Shown in pieces: positions 34,788-44,136 of a stretch of DNA of 64,000 bases. The stretch's first letter is position 1. Every line of letters starts with the position of its first letter. The stretch is from positions 42,938-106,937 of the forward strand of contig CAYWMD010000016.1 in NCBI GenBank assembly GCA_964458575.1. Reading direction: 5' to 3'. Under the pieces are notes generated by a model. The model was not told where the DNA came from and did no database searches. It was given only the letters and a program-made list of their open reading frames with translations. The position numbers were made by a program, and so were the translations under genes. This DNA comes from CAYWMD01 sp964458575 (GTDB lineage: Bacteria; Verrucomicrobiota; Verrucomicrobiia; Limisphaerales; JADLHS01).

Positions 34788-35759
34788 TTACCCGGTTGGG
34801 TTTGTGGTTGCCAATACCGGAGTCGCGTTCCGGGCCGGCTTGGCGGATTCGCGCGCGAGCGCCGCGGCCGCCACGATGGCGAGCAAAATCCCGCCGCCCG
34901 CGATCCAGCTCACGCGCTCGCCCAGACAGAGCAGTGCCAGCAGGACGGTCACGGTCGGTTGCAGCGCCGCGGTAAGCGGGGCGACCACGGCGGCTTTACC
35001 CTGATGCCGATAGGCCGCGAAGGCGGCGATTACCCCGAAGCCGTTGATGGCGCCCGCCGCCAAAGCCGCACCCACCATGGCGGCGGACATGTTCCAATCC
35101 AGCCGGCGGGTGGTCACGATGCCGAGTGCCAGCACGGCGAACGCCCCGCACCAGGCCAGATGCGACATCTCGGCGGAAATGTGGTTGGTGGAAAGTTTTT
35201 GCGTCGCGGTAAAAACACCGGCACAAACCAGGGCCGCCAGCGTATAAGGCATCCAGGCACTCGAACTGATGCGCCGCCAGAATTCCGCCGGCTGACCCAG
35301 AATGGTCGCGCCGCCGCTCAGGAGGAGAATAGCCAGCACGGCGAGCACCACGCCGATGACCTGCACCCGGTTGAGCCGCTCCTTGAACCACCAGAACGCC
35401 AGGCTCAACGTCACCAGCGGGTAGAGGCTGATCAGCGGAATCGCGATGGCGGTATCCGCGCCCGACTGGAGGGCGAGGTAGAAACAAAGATCCCCGGCAC
35501 CGGCGAACAGCCCCGAGACGAAGCCCCAGAAAATTCCCCGGCGCAGGTCCGTGCCGGTTTTCAGCTGGGGCGAGCGCAGCGCCAGGATGGCGGAAGGGAT
35601 CAGCGCGAATGTGAACAACACCTGGGTCATCCACCCGGAAAGCTCCCGGCTCGGCCCCTTGGCCAGGACGCCCCAGACGCCCCAGCACACCGCCGCGATG
35701 ATTGCGTACGGCAACCACCGCCGGCGCCCCGGCTGACTTGAATGTTCCGGCGGATTCAT
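34788..35759 (-). CDS. EamA/DMT-family transporter
   Basis: 323 residues from ATG 35759, about ten membrane segments in two EamA repeats. The first repeat begins WLPYAIIAAVCWGVWGVLAK and includes DTAIAIPLISLYPLVTLSLA with WWFKERLN. The second has AALVCAGVFTATQKLSTNHI and VVAPLTAALQPTVTVLLALL, then CLGERVSW. The repeated proline-loop-plus-ERL/GER ending of each half is the family hallmark. These export or import amino acids, nucleotide sugars or other small metabolites. It lies 3 bp upstream of the PocR-AraC gene, so the two are a unit. The substrate is not known. Confidence 0.9.
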   Translation of the reverse strand: MNPPEHSSQPGRRRWLPYAIIAAVCWGVWGVLAKGPSRELSGWMTQVLFTFALIPSAILALRSPQLKTGTDLRRGIFWGFVSGLFAGAGDLCFYLALQSGADTAIAIPLISLYPLVTLSLAFWWFKERLNRVQVIGVVLAVLAILLLSGGATILGQPAEFWRRISSSAWMPYTLAALVCAGVFTATQKLSTNHISAEMSHLAWCGAFAVLALGIVTTRRLDWNMSAAMVGAALAAGAINGFGVIAAFAAYRHQGKAAVVAPLTAALQPTVTVLLALLCLGERVSWIAGGGILLAIVAAAALARESAKPARNATPVLATTNPTG

Positions 35760-35867
35760 CGTTGTTGGTCGGCGGTCATACACGGGCAAAAACGCAGTTG
35801 CCCAACGTCGGGAACGGATTGGCATGCTTAATCAGATCCCAGGGTGACCGCAGCCACGATTCGGTTC

Positions 35868-35915
35868 TAGTGGCGGAATCCTGCATTGTTGTGCTGGTGT
35901 GCTATCCTGCGCCGC
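35868..35915 (-). pseudogene. Possible relic of the 3' end of an araC-type gene in a 332-bp gap
   Basis: The gap 35760-36091 has no intact gene. A stretch of about 37 bp at 35868-35905 matches the last codons and the bases just after the stop of the AraC gene at 33774-33812, with roughly six mismatches by eye. The minus strand here ends HQHNN against QHASTKK of the intact gene, with CCAGCACAA in both. The upstream part no longer aligns clearly. Either a partial duplication of the regulator's 3' end has decayed here, or a shared downstream element is repeated. I see nothing else in the gap. Confidence 0.35.
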
Positions 35916-36091
35916 AGTGGCCCGCAACGGGTGTTCACTGGCGCCTCGAACCGCCTTCGTTTGGAACAAAACCCCTCGGGCCGCGGTGGCCATCGGTTTC
36001 GTCAGCCATTGGTCGTTCACGCATTTAGGACGGTCATTCAGATCTCGTCATGTTGCCAGCCCGTCCGCGGCGATTCAATCCGGCGCCCAGA

Positions 36092-38974
36092 TTACTCCTT
36101 CCCAACCCTCAGCTTGCGCTTCGGATTGACTCCACCCATGAGTTCACCCTGCGCGCTTACGGTGATGCGGGCGCGCGCGTTGACGTCCGCGGAGGCCTCG
36201 CAACGGAATTCAAGCTGGTTTTGCCCTGCGGCCAAAGTCGGCACCTGACCCTGCGGTTTAACCTCACCAACCAGACTCCCATCCTTTTTGTAATGCTTGC
36301 AGTCCGTTAGTGAGTTGAACTCCAGGTAGCCGCCGCTTTCCATTTCAACGGGAAACACAATCGTCTGGCCGCCAATCGTGATCGCCGGGTTTTTGATTTT
36401 GTTGCTGAACACGGAAAGTCCGCGCACCGGACTGATCTGGCAGGCGACACCCTGACGTGGCGGGAGGTTGTTGAACCAGAAATTCACCGATGCCACCTGC
36501 CGAAAATCCACGTGCTCGCGGAAGATCGCGTAGCTGTTGCCATAAGGCCACGCGTATTGCTGCCAACGTTCGCCTTCCGGCTCGACGAGTTCAAAATAAC
36601 GCCAGCCGGTGAAATCCACCGGGATGTAATGGTCGCCGATGCCGCCGCTCACGTGCGAAGGGCTGGTCAGTTGAACATTCAAAATCTCGCCCTGGCCGTC
36701 GCCCTGCACCCACAGCCCCAGTCCCTGTCGGTCCGTGAGGTTCAGAGGCGGATTGAAGGGTTTCCCGATCCTGGCCCAGGCGCTGGTGCGGCTCACATCC
36801 GTGTTGGTGGCGGTCAACTGGCCGCTCGCCAACCCGGCCTTCACCTGTTCCGTGCCCGCTTGCAATTCCATCGTGATGCCAGTGTTGGCTCTGCGATCAG
36901 AAAACTCCGCCAGGCTGGCAAAGTCCGCAACCGTCACGGCATTCGTCGTGTCGTAGGGCGAAATCGAACTCAACACCTCGATGCGCAACCGCACGGGTTG
37001 CGCGGCGAACGGATTGCTCACCGGCCAACGGCGGCTGTGGTCTTCGAGATTTTCAATCTTATGCTTGTCGTAGAACACGGATCGGAAACGCCATTCGCCC
37101 GTCGCGGCGTCCTGAACCAACGTGAATTCCTTGCCCGGTTCAGCGAGCCGGGCCTTCGTGGCGGCGTCGAAATAGTCCGCGTGCCGTAGTTCCTCATATT
37201 GGCGCATGATTCCCGCCAGTCGTTTGAACACCGCCACCTTTTCCGTCTGGCCGGGATTGACGCCCATGATTGAGAACCCGCACTCCGTGCCAATGGCCTT
37301 GCCGCAAAGGTATTCGATGTCGTCCGCATAAGTGGGTTCGTCCTGCATGTCGCCCCAGGTTTTGATCGCCCACCAACCAAGGTGGCCCGGCAAAAACATG
37401 CGTTTGAGGTCCTGGTTGGCCTCGCAATGCAGGTCAATGAACCGCTTGTGGCTGCGGTTCGGATGATCCCACGCACCCATGCGCGAACGCACCAACCAGA
37501 GGTGATGGCTGAACGTGCTCATCTCCATCAGCGCCGGCTTCTTCAGCCGCTTCCAGATTTCGAACGTGTACTTCGCCGAGTAATACCACCAGTTCTCTTG
37601 GCCGCCCACAATGTCCGAGCCGTCCAGGGCATCGAGATAAATCATGTCAAAGCCGCCGGCGTTGAACGCCTCCGCCGTGGCGGCTGCCACCTCGGCGTAA
37701 AGCGTCGAATCGCCGTCCGGCACGAACAGGCCGAAACATTCCTTGAGTTGACGCACCTTCGCCCCCGCCGCGTGCGGGGCGATGCGCGTGCCGAGCGCGC
37801 CGCGTGTGCAGCCGGTGAAGGCATGGGGCGGCTCCTTGGTAACGCCACTGAACGTGATCAACTCGTCGTCAACGTGCAGCGTCACGCTGTTGCGCTCGAA
37901 GAAGCCAGTGATGGTGGAAACGTTCTTGGTGGATTCAACGACCGCAACGGTGGTGGCGTTGGTCGTCAGCGCTTCGGCCAGCGTGAACGTGGCCAGCTTG
38001 CCGAGGCGCGAATCGGGAACGGGCGCGACCCACTTCGAGCGTTTGTCAATGAACTGCGCGTAGGTGTGGAGGCCGGCCTGCAATCCGGCGGCGTGCAGCT
38101 TGTCAATCACCGCGCGGAAACTCGCCCAGCCGTTGGGGTAAGTCTTCGGGTTGGGCACGCAATCGCCGAAGCGAAATGAAGTTCCCCCGTGAAAATCAAT
38201 CTGCGTAAAGCCCAGGTCCCGGGCGAGCTTGATCCAGCCGTCCACCTTGTCCTCCGACATGTCGCCGAAGTTGAAGAGATACGAGCCGCGATTGATTTCC
38301 GCGTCCCACGCCCACGGCCCGCCAATCGGCGAATGCGGCAGGTCCGGCGACGCGCTTACCGCTTCCTGCAAAATCTTGCGCAACTCCTGGGGCGGACAAC
38401 CGATCAGCGCCACCTGCGCGCCCACCAAACCAAATCGAGGATAACACGCCGCCCAAAGCCGCTTGGCTGCACCCGGAATGTCGTTCACCTTTGTCTGGAG
38501 ATTGAGCGCTAAGGCGCAACCGGCGAACGGTTCGCCCGGCGTGGCGTTGAGCGTCAGCGGGAAATCGGCAAAGACAAATTCCTCCACGCCCTCGCCGCTC
38601 ACCTCCGCCACCTCGAAAATGAAATAATTTTTCTTCGATGTGACCTTGAGCGTGGCCGTCACGTCCGCCTTGGCGAAGTTCAGCGTTAGTTTGCCGGCGG
38701 AGGCCGAAGCGGAAGTGGCGGGAAATACCTGCCCCGATTTCTTTACAGACGCAATCGCAGCCGCCGCGGGTTGAACGGAATAATTCGTTCCCTGCGCGCG
38801 CGACGTGAATTGCCGGCAGCGGGCGTCCGGCCCGATTTCAAGCCGGAGAAAGCGGTTTTGCAGCTTCAACGCCGGCTTGGTTTCCTTCGCCGCCGCCCAG
38901 CACGGACAAACACTCGAAAGCAGCAAGGTGAACCCGAAAACCAGACAACCCCGGACCAGCAAGCAGTTTTTCAT
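36092..38974 (-). CDS. Large secreted TIM-barrel protein, putative glycosidase (paralogue of 9473-12337)
   Basis: 960 residues from ATG 38974 with a signal peptide (MKNCLLVRGCLVFGFTLLLS). The order of parts equals that of the 9473-12337 protein: FTQIDFHGGTSFRFGD, AGLQAGLHTYAQFIDKRSKW, beta insert with FTGCTRGALGT, GGFDMIYLDALDGSD, LMEMSTFSHHLWLVRSRMGA, and a C-terminal VDFTGWRYFELVEPEGERW. The last domain before the end (VDVNARARITVSAQ-like) also matches. The Asp of YLDA is a candidate catalytic residue. It is divergent from the DUF1553 gene, with starts about 115 bp apart, so a shared promoter region lies between them. Confidence 0.75.
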   Translation of the reverse strand: MKNCLLVRGCLVFGFTLLLSSVCPCWAAAKETKPALKLQNRFLRLEIGPDARCRQFTSRAQGTNYSVQPAAAAIASVKKSGQVFPATSASASAGKLTLNFAKADVTATLKVTSKKNYFIFEVAEVSGEGVEEFVFADFPLTLNATPGEPFAGCALALNLQTKVNDIPGAAKRLWAACYPRFGLVGAQVALIGCPPQELRKILQEAVSASPDLPHSPIGGPWAWDAEINRGSYLFNFGDMSEDKVDGWIKLARDLGFTQIDFHGGTSFRFGDCVPNPKTYPNGWASFRAVIDKLHAAGLQAGLHTYAQFIDKRSKWVAPVPDSRLGKLATFTLAEALTTNATTVAVVESTKNVSTITGFFERNSVTLHVDDELITFSGVTKEPPHAFTGCTRGALGTRIAPHAAGAKVRQLKECFGLFVPDGDSTLYAEVAAATAEAFNAGGFDMIYLDALDGSDIVGGQENWWYYSAKYTFEIWKRLKKPALMEMSTFSHHLWLVRSRMGAWDHPNRSHKRFIDLHCEANQDLKRMFLPGHLGWWAIKTWGDMQDEPTYADDIEYLCGKAIGTECGFSIMGVNPGQTEKVAVFKRLAGIMRQYEELRHADYFDAATKARLAEPGKEFTLVQDAATGEWRFRSVFYDKHKIENLEDHSRRWPVSNPFAAQPVRLRIEVLSSISPYDTTNAVTVADFASLAEFSDRRANTGITMELQAGTEQVKAGLASGQLTATNTDVSRTSAWARIGKPFNPPLNLTDRQGLGLWVQGDGQGEILNVQLTSPSHVSGGIGDHYIPVDFTGWRYFELVEPEGERWQQYAWPYGNSYAIFREHVDFRQVASVNFWFNNLPPRQGVACQISPVRGLSVFSNKIKNPAITIGGQTIVFPVEMESGGYLEFNSLTDCKHYKKDGSLVGEVKPQGQVPTLAAGQNQLEFRCEASADVNARARITVSAQGELMGGVNPKRKLRVGKE

Positions 38975-39088
38975 GCGCGTTGCATCGTGCGGGAAACATT
39001 TATGCGTGACAAGCCGTGAACCATTGGAACTCCGAAATGCATTGTTGGATTCTCTCGCGATTGGTGCATCATATTGCTGACACCTCGA

Positions 39089-41893
39089 ATGACGACGCAC
39101 GACTTGCGAAACAATTTTTGCCGGCTTTGGCTGACCGGTTGCGCGCTGGTCACGGTCGCGACGGCCGCGCCCAAGGTGGATTTCAATCGCGAAATTCGCC
39201 CGCTGCTGTCGGACAATTGCTTCGCCTGCCATGGACCGGACACAACAAAGGTGAAGGCCGGTCTGCGCCTCGATGTTCGCGAAAGCGCCACCAAGCCGCT
39301 CAAATCCGGTGAAACCGCCATCGTGCCGGGGAGTGCGGGCGAAAGTGAATTGGTGCGTCGCATCTTCGCGGCGTCGGATTCGGACGACCTCATGCCGCCG
39401 GAGAAATCGCACAAGACGCTGACCACGGCCCAAAAGGAACTGCTGAAACGGTGGATCGCCGAGGGCGCGGAGTATCGCGGGCATTGGGCTTACGAACGAC
39501 CGAAAAAGGCCGTCGTGCCAGCAGGCGAAAGCGCGATTGATTTTTTGGTGCGTGCGCGATTGAAGGAACAAGGACTGTCGCCGTCGCGCGAAGCGGATCG
39601 CAGGATTCTTGCGCGGCGATTGTATTTTGATCTCGTCGGTTTGCCGCCCAAGCCGGAGGAAGTTGCGGCCTTTGAGCAGGACAAGTCGCCGGACGCCTAC
39701 GAGCGGCTGGTGGACCGCCTGCTTGCTTCCCCGCATTACGGCGAGCGCATGGCCATTGGCTGGCTCGACGTGGTGCGGTTCGCGGACACGGTGGGCTATC
39801 ACTCGGACGTGCCGCGCAACGTCTGGCCGTATCGCGATTATGTTATTCGTGCGTTCAACCAGAACACGCCGTTTGACCGCTTCACGCGCGAACAACTCGC
39901 GGGCGATCTGCTGCCCACTCCGACGATGGAGCAGAAAGTGGCGTCGGGTTTCAACCGGCTGCTGCTGACCACCGAGGAAGGCGGCGCCCAGCCCAAGGAC
40001 TACGAAGCACGTCAGCTCACGGATCGCGTGCGCGCCATCGGCACGGTGTGGCTCGGCCTGACGACGGGTTGCGCGCAATGTCACGACCACAAGTTCGATC
40101 CCATCACGATGCGCGATTTCTATTCGCTCGGCGCGTTCTTTGCCGACATCAACGAAGCGCCCATCGGTGCGCGCGAGCCGGGAATGTTCGCTGGAACAGA
40201 AGCCCAGGCGCGCGAGATGGAGCGGCTCGAAAACGAGGTTGCCCGTCTGCAAAAGGAATTTGACGCGCCGCATCCCGAGCTGGCCGAGGCGTTCGCTGCT
40301 TGGGAAAAAGCGCAATTGGCCATGCTCGCTACGGAGGCAAAAACCCCGACAGCCAGCAAGGCGGACTTGGAAGAGGAAGCCAACGTGGACAATCGCGAAC
40401 AGGCAGCCGCGGCCGCGAAGGAAAGGAAACCCCTGACCAAGGAGGTTGTCGCGATCTTGAAAGTTCCGGCGGCTGAACGGAGCGACAAACAACGGGAGCG
40501 GCTGTTCACCGTTTTCAAATATCAGTCGCCGGCGCTTGCCGATCTCGCCAAACGTTTGGGGAAGGCCAAAAAAGCCCGCACCGCATACGAAGCCACGTTG
40601 CCGCGCACCTTGGTCACCGTGCGGACGAATCAGTTGCGTACCGTCCGCATTCTGCCGCGCGGCGATTGGATGAATGAGACCGGCGAGATTGTGACTCCCG
40701 CCTTTCCCGCGTTTCTTGCTCCGCCGGTCAACGTGTCAAGTCGAAGAACCGCTTCGCAGGCCGAACTGCAAGACTCCCCGCCGAACATTCCCCCTCTCCC
40801 AGCGGGAGATTCCCCTCGCCCGCGCGGAGCGGGAGAGGGTGGCCGCAGGCCGGGTGAGGGAAAAGCCGAAGGCTTGGGTGAGGGAGAGTCGTCCGATCGC
40901 CAGGCCCGCCTCAATCGCCTCGACCTCGCGAACTGGCTCGTGTCCCGCGACAACCCGCTCACCGCCCGCGCCGTGATGAACCGGTTGTGGAAACAATTTT
41001 TCGGCATGGGCCTGTCGAAGGTGCCGGACGACCTCGGTGCGCAGGGCGAAGTGCCGCCCAACCAACCGTTGCTCGACTGGCTCGCCTGCGAATTCATGCA
41101 GCCGGGCTATCAACCATCAACTATCAACCGTCAACCTCCCCAAGCTTGGGACATAAAGCACATGGTCCGGTTGATGGTCACGAGCGCGACGTATCGTCAG
41201 ACCTCCGTGCCGACGCGGGCGTTGGCCGAACGCGATCCCGATAATCGCCTGCTCGCGCGCCAAGGCCGCTGGCGATTGGACGCCGAACTGGTGCGCGACA
41301 ATGCACTGTCGCTCGCCGGCCTCCTCGATCCGGCCATCGGCGGTCCGAGCGCGAAGCCGTATCAGCCCGATGGTTATTGGGAGAACCTGAATTTCCCGCC
41401 GCGCACTTACGAAGCCAGCACCGGCATCAACCAATATCGTCGCGGGCTTTACACCTGGTGGCAGCGAACGTTTTTGCATCCGAGCCTGCTTGCGTTCGAC
41501 GCGCCATGCCGCGAGGAGTGCGCGGCTGATCGTCCACGCTCGAACATTCCGCAACAGGCGCTGGTGTTGTTGAACGATCCGAGTTACGTCGAAGCCGCGC
41601 GCGCGTTTGCGGTGAGGATTATGAGCGAGTGCAAGGGCGACGAGACGGCCCGGATTGCGTGGGCCTGGCAACAAACGCTCGCCCGCAAACCGCAGCCGCA
41701 AGAGCTGGCCACGCTGCGCGCATTGCTCGACAAGCATCGCGGGCAATATGAACAGGACAAAGCCGCCGCGATCACTTTTTTGCACGTGGGCAATACACCG
41801 CCGCCCGCCGAATTGGACGCCGCCGAGCTGGCCGCGTGGACCAACGTCGCCCGCGCGTTGTTGAATTTGCATGAAACGATTACCCGCTCCTGA
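39089..41893 (+). CDS. PSCyt1-DUF1549-DUF1553 protein with in-frame repeat insertions
   Basis: 934 residues from ATG 39089; a TTG 15 bp upstream is possible. The N terminus has one c-type heme motif, DNCFACHGPDTTKV (C44, C47, H48), after an export leader. DUF1549 follows (RRLYFDLVGLPPKPEEVAAF; GLTTGCAQCHDHKFDPITMR), then a coiled region and DUF1553 (ANWLVSRDNPLTARAVMNRL; VTSATYRQTS; RSNIPQQALVLLNDPSYVEA). Residues about 568-601 are encoded by palindromic repeat, and residues about 673-686 by a CAACTATCAAC-type repeat. Neither interrupts the frame. With the DUF1501 protein 3 bp later it forms a pair, very common in this phylum, of unproven function. Confidence 0.92.
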   Translation: MTTHDLRNNFCRLWLTGCALVTVATAAPKVDFNREIRPLLSDNCFACHGPDTTKVKAGLRLDVRESATKPLKSGETAIVPGSAGESELVRRIFAASDSDDLMPPEKSHKTLTTAQKELLKRWIAEGAEYRGHWAYERPKKAVVPAGESAIDFLVRARLKEQGLSPSREADRRILARRLYFDLVGLPPKPEEVAAFEQDKSPDAYERLVDRLLASPHYGERMAIGWLDVVRFADTVGYHSDVPRNVWPYRDYVIRAFNQNTPFDRFTREQLAGDLLPTPTMEQKVASGFNRLLLTTEEGGAQPKDYEARQLTDRVRAIGTVWLGLTTGCAQCHDHKFDPITMRDFYSLGAFFADINEAPIGAREPGMFAGTEAQAREMERLENEVARLQKEFDAPHPELAEAFAAWEKAQLAMLATEAKTPTASKADLEEEANVDNREQAAAAAKERKPLTKEVVAILKVPAAERSDKQRERLFTVFKYQSPALADLAKRLGKAKKARTAYEATLPRTLVTVRTNQLRTVRILPRGDWMNETGEIVTPAFPAFLAPPVNVSSRRTASQAELQDSPPNIPPLPAGDSPRPRGAGEGGRRPGEGKAEGLGEGESSDRQARLNRLDLANWLVSRDNPLTARAVMNRLWKQFFGMGLSKVPDDLGAQGEVPPNQPLLDWLACEFMQPGYQPSTINRQPPQAWDIKHMVRLMVTSATYRQTSVPTRALAERDPDNRLLARQGRWRLDAELVRDNALSLAGLLDPAIGGPSAKPYQPDGYWENLNFPPRTYEASTGINQYRRGLYTWWQRTFLHPSLLAFDAPCREECAADRPRSNIPQQALVLLNDPSYVEAARAFAVRIMSECKGDETARIAWAWQQTLARKPQPQELATLRALLDKHRGQYEQDKAAAITFLHVGNTPPPAELDAAELAAWTNVARALLNLHETITRS
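40786..40892 (+). repeat. In-frame palindromic repeat inside DUF1553 gene
   Basis: Bases here include CCCTCTCCC-AGC-GGGAGAT, then a second GC-rich hairpin ending GCGGGAGAGGG, then two GGGTGAGGGA tails. It encodes the low-complexity stretch IPPLPAGDSPRPRGAGEGGR between two conserved DUF1553 parts. It is a partly decayed member of the palindrome family. Confidence 0.85.
41104..41144 (+). repeat. Short ATCAACYATCAAC-type insertion inside DUF1553 gene
   Basis: Three near-repeats of ATCAAC-C/T-ATC... (CTATCAACCATCAACTATC then AACCGTCAACC) encode GYQPSTINRQPPQA just before WDIKHMVRL. In typical DUF1553 proteins the helix before this motif follows directly, so the stretch looks inserted. Confidence 0.5.
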
Positions 41894-41896
41894 CCC

Positions 41897-43366
41897 ATGA
41901 ACTTCGCCACCGAACTTCGCCAGCTTTCACTGCAACAACAAACCCGCCGCGTATTCCTCGGTCGCGCCGGTCGCACCGTGGGTTCGGTGGCGCTCGCGTC
42001 ACTGCTGAATCCGGGATTGCTCCGCGCGGCGGAAGCGATTGCGAAAGCAAACAACCCGTGGCGCGGCGTGATCCAACCGTTGCATCATCCGGCCAAGGTG
42101 AAACGCGTCATCTGGCTGACGATGGCCGGCGGGCCGTCGCACCTCGAGACGTTTGACTTCAAACCCAAACTCGCCGCGATGGACGGCCAGCCCATGCCCG
42201 AAAGCATGACGGCCGGACAGCAACTCGCCCAGCTTCAAGGTCAGCAACTCGTTTGCTGGGGGCCGCAGACGACATTCAAGAAGTTCGGCAAGTGCGGCGC
42301 GGAGATGACCGAGTTGTTTCCGCATGTGGGAAGCATCGCCGACGAGATTTGCATCGTCCGCTCGATGACCACCGACGCCATCAATCACGATCCGGCGCAC
42401 ACGTTCATGAACACCGGCTCGCAAATCGTGGGCCGGCCTTCGATGGGTTCGTGGATCACCTACGGCCTGGGCAGCGAGGCGGCGGATTTGCCCGGCTTCG
42501 TCGTGTTGGTTTCCCACGGCGGCGGACGTTCACCGCAACCCATCGCCACGCGCCAGTGGTCCGCGGGTTTTTTGCCAAGCCGTTTCCAGGGCGTGCAACT
42601 TCGCGGCAAAGGCGACCCGGTGCTTTATCTGAAAAATCCTCCCGGCGTGACCCGTGATCAGACCGCCGACCTGGTGCACGCCATCAACTCGCTCAACCGG
42701 CAACACGACGAAACCGTGGACGATCCCGAGATCGCCACGCGCATCGCGCAATATGAAATGGCGTTCCAAATGCAGGCAAGCGTTCCGGGCTTGATGGACA
42801 CCGCTGCTGAACCGCAGAGTGTCCGTGAACGTTATGGTTGCACGCCCGGCGACGGCACGTTCGCTTCAAATTGCCTGCTTGCCCGGCGCCTGGCCGAACG
42901 CGGCGTGAGGTTCATTCAGCTTTATCATCGCGATTGGGATCATCACAATGGCCTGCGCGAATTCTTTCCCGAGAAATGCCTCGAAACCGACCGTGCCTGC
43001 GCCGCGCTGGTCAGCGACCTCCGCGAACGCGGCATGTTGGACGAAACGCTCGTCGTCTGGGCCGGCGAATTTGGCCGCACACCGATGGCGCAAACGAACA
43101 AAGGTTCGCCCGGCCGCGATCATCACAACAAGGGATTCTCCATCTGGCTGACCGGCGGCGGCATCAAGCGCGGCATCACTTACGGCGCCACGGATGAATT
43201 GGGTTATGCCGCCGTGGAACATTTGGTTTCAGTCCACGACCTCCACGCCACGATGTTGCATCTGCTGGGCGTGGACCACACGCGCTTCACCCACAAGTTT
43301 CAGGGACTGGATGCAAAATTAACGGGCGTGGAAAAATCCCAGGTGATCGAGGGGATTCTGGCGTGA
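41897..43366 (+). CDS. DUF1501 family protein
   Basis: 489 residues. The leader QQQTRRVFLGRAGRTVGSVA is a twin-arginine type signal. DUF1501 motifs follow in order: VKRVIWLTMAGGPSHLETFD, KCGAEMTELFPHVGSIADEI, CIVRSMTTDAINHDPAHTFM, GVRFIQLYHRDWDHHNGLRE and LVVWAGEFGRTPMAQTNKGS with GRDHHNKGFSIWLTGGG. The fold is related to sulfatases and alkaline phosphatase, and these His/Asp motifs probably bind metal. Always paired with DUF1549/1553 proteins in this phylum; function is unproven. It starts 3 bp after the DUF1553 stop, so both form one operon. Confidence 0.95.
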   Translation: MNFATELRQLSLQQQTRRVFLGRAGRTVGSVALASLLNPGLLRAAEAIAKANNPWRGVIQPLHHPAKVKRVIWLTMAGGPSHLETFDFKPKLAAMDGQPMPESMTAGQQLAQLQGQQLVCWGPQTTFKKFGKCGAEMTELFPHVGSIADEICIVRSMTTDAINHDPAHTFMNTGSQIVGRPSMGSWITYGLGSEAADLPGFVVLVSHGGGRSPQPIATRQWSAGFLPSRFQGVQLRGKGDPVLYLKNPPGVTRDQTADLVHAINSLNRQHDETVDDPEIATRIAQYEMAFQMQASVPGLMDTAAEPQSVRERYGCTPGDGTFASNCLLARRLAERGVRFIQLYHRDWDHHNGLREFFPEKCLETDRACAALVSDLRERGMLDETLVVWAGEFGRTPMAQTNKGSPGRDHHNKGFSIWLTGGGIKRGITYGATDELGYAAVEHLVSVHDLHATMLHLLGVDHTRFTHKFQGLDAKLTGVEKSQVIEGILA

Positions 43367-43393
43367 CGCTGCGACCGCTTGGTCGCCTCGCCA

Positions 43394-44059
43394 TTAGGGA
43401 AGCTGCCGGATTAGGAACTCGCTCACGCGCGCCCAGTGTTCAGCGTCGACCGGGCCCTGGTAGAATTGCAGGCTGATCTTCGGTTTGCCCTCCGGCGGCA
43501 CGGGCAAATCGCATTCCCCGACCTCCTGCCACTGCTCCGCCCCAGCCTCGCGGAAGCTTCCACGAATCAAATTGCCTTTGACCACGAAGCGCAGTTGCAC
43601 CTTGTTCGTCGCCAGTGGAAGAATTTTGATCGTGCGCGTGAGGTCCTTTTCCTCGCGCCCCATGACGATGCTGAGTTTCCCGTTCACGAGTTCCTGGCCG
43701 AGTTTCACCATGTGGCTGTCGTCGTAATACCAGACGAGGTCCACCTGTTCATATTGCGCCGTGGGACGATTCTCGACGGTGACCGTGATTTCAATCCCAT
43801 TCGGTGCGACCACGGGCGCGGGCCGGACGAGAACATTTTTTGCGTCGTTGGCTTTGCCCCACATGTTGCCCGGCTCGATGCGAACCTCCAATCCGCGTTC
43901 CGAAACCCGCCAGGCCTCCCGATGCTCGCGCACCCACGACCAGCCCGGGTCCAACCTGCCTTTGAAGTCGTCTTGAAACAGCAATGACTCAGCGCGCACG
44001 GAGGTGACGAGCAGAATGGCCAGCCCGACGATTCGCGGAATGGTTCGAGAGAAACTCAT
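43394..44059 (-). CDS. Secreted concanavalin-like protein (DUF1349-like)
   Basis: 221 residues with a signal peptide (IPRIVGLAILLVTSVRA). The beta-sandwich contains LLFQDDFKGRLDPGWSWVRE, NGIEITVTVENRPTAQYEQV, DLVWYYDDSHMVKLGQELVN, VQLRFVVKGNLIRGSFREAG and PKISLQFYQGPVDAEHWARV. YYDDSHMVKLG and the laminin-G-like strand order are those of DUF1349, whose members bind sugars. It converges with the DUF1501 gene, 27 bp away, and has no obvious partner. The ligand is unknown. Confidence 0.75.
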   Translation of the reverse strand: MSFSRTIPRIVGLAILLVTSVRAESLLFQDDFKGRLDPGWSWVREHREAWRVSERGLEVRIEPGNMWGKANDAKNVLVRPAPVVAPNGIEITVTVENRPTAQYEQVDLVWYYDDSHMVKLGQELVNGKLSIVMGREEKDLTRTIKILPLATNKVQLRFVVKGNLIRGSFREAGAEQWQEVGECDLPVPPEGKPKISLQFYQGPVDAEHWARVSEFLIRQLP

Positions 44060-44136
44060 GCCCGCAGCATTTTGAAAGTGAACGCCAACCGCAAGCCGCT
44101 ATTTACCATATGACAACCTCCGCGATTTCCAACCAT

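Noticed and set aside
38975..40492. Upstream extension of the 960-residue barrel protein to 1466 residues
   Set aside because: It runs antisense through the DUF1553 gene; the signal peptide marks the real start at 38974.
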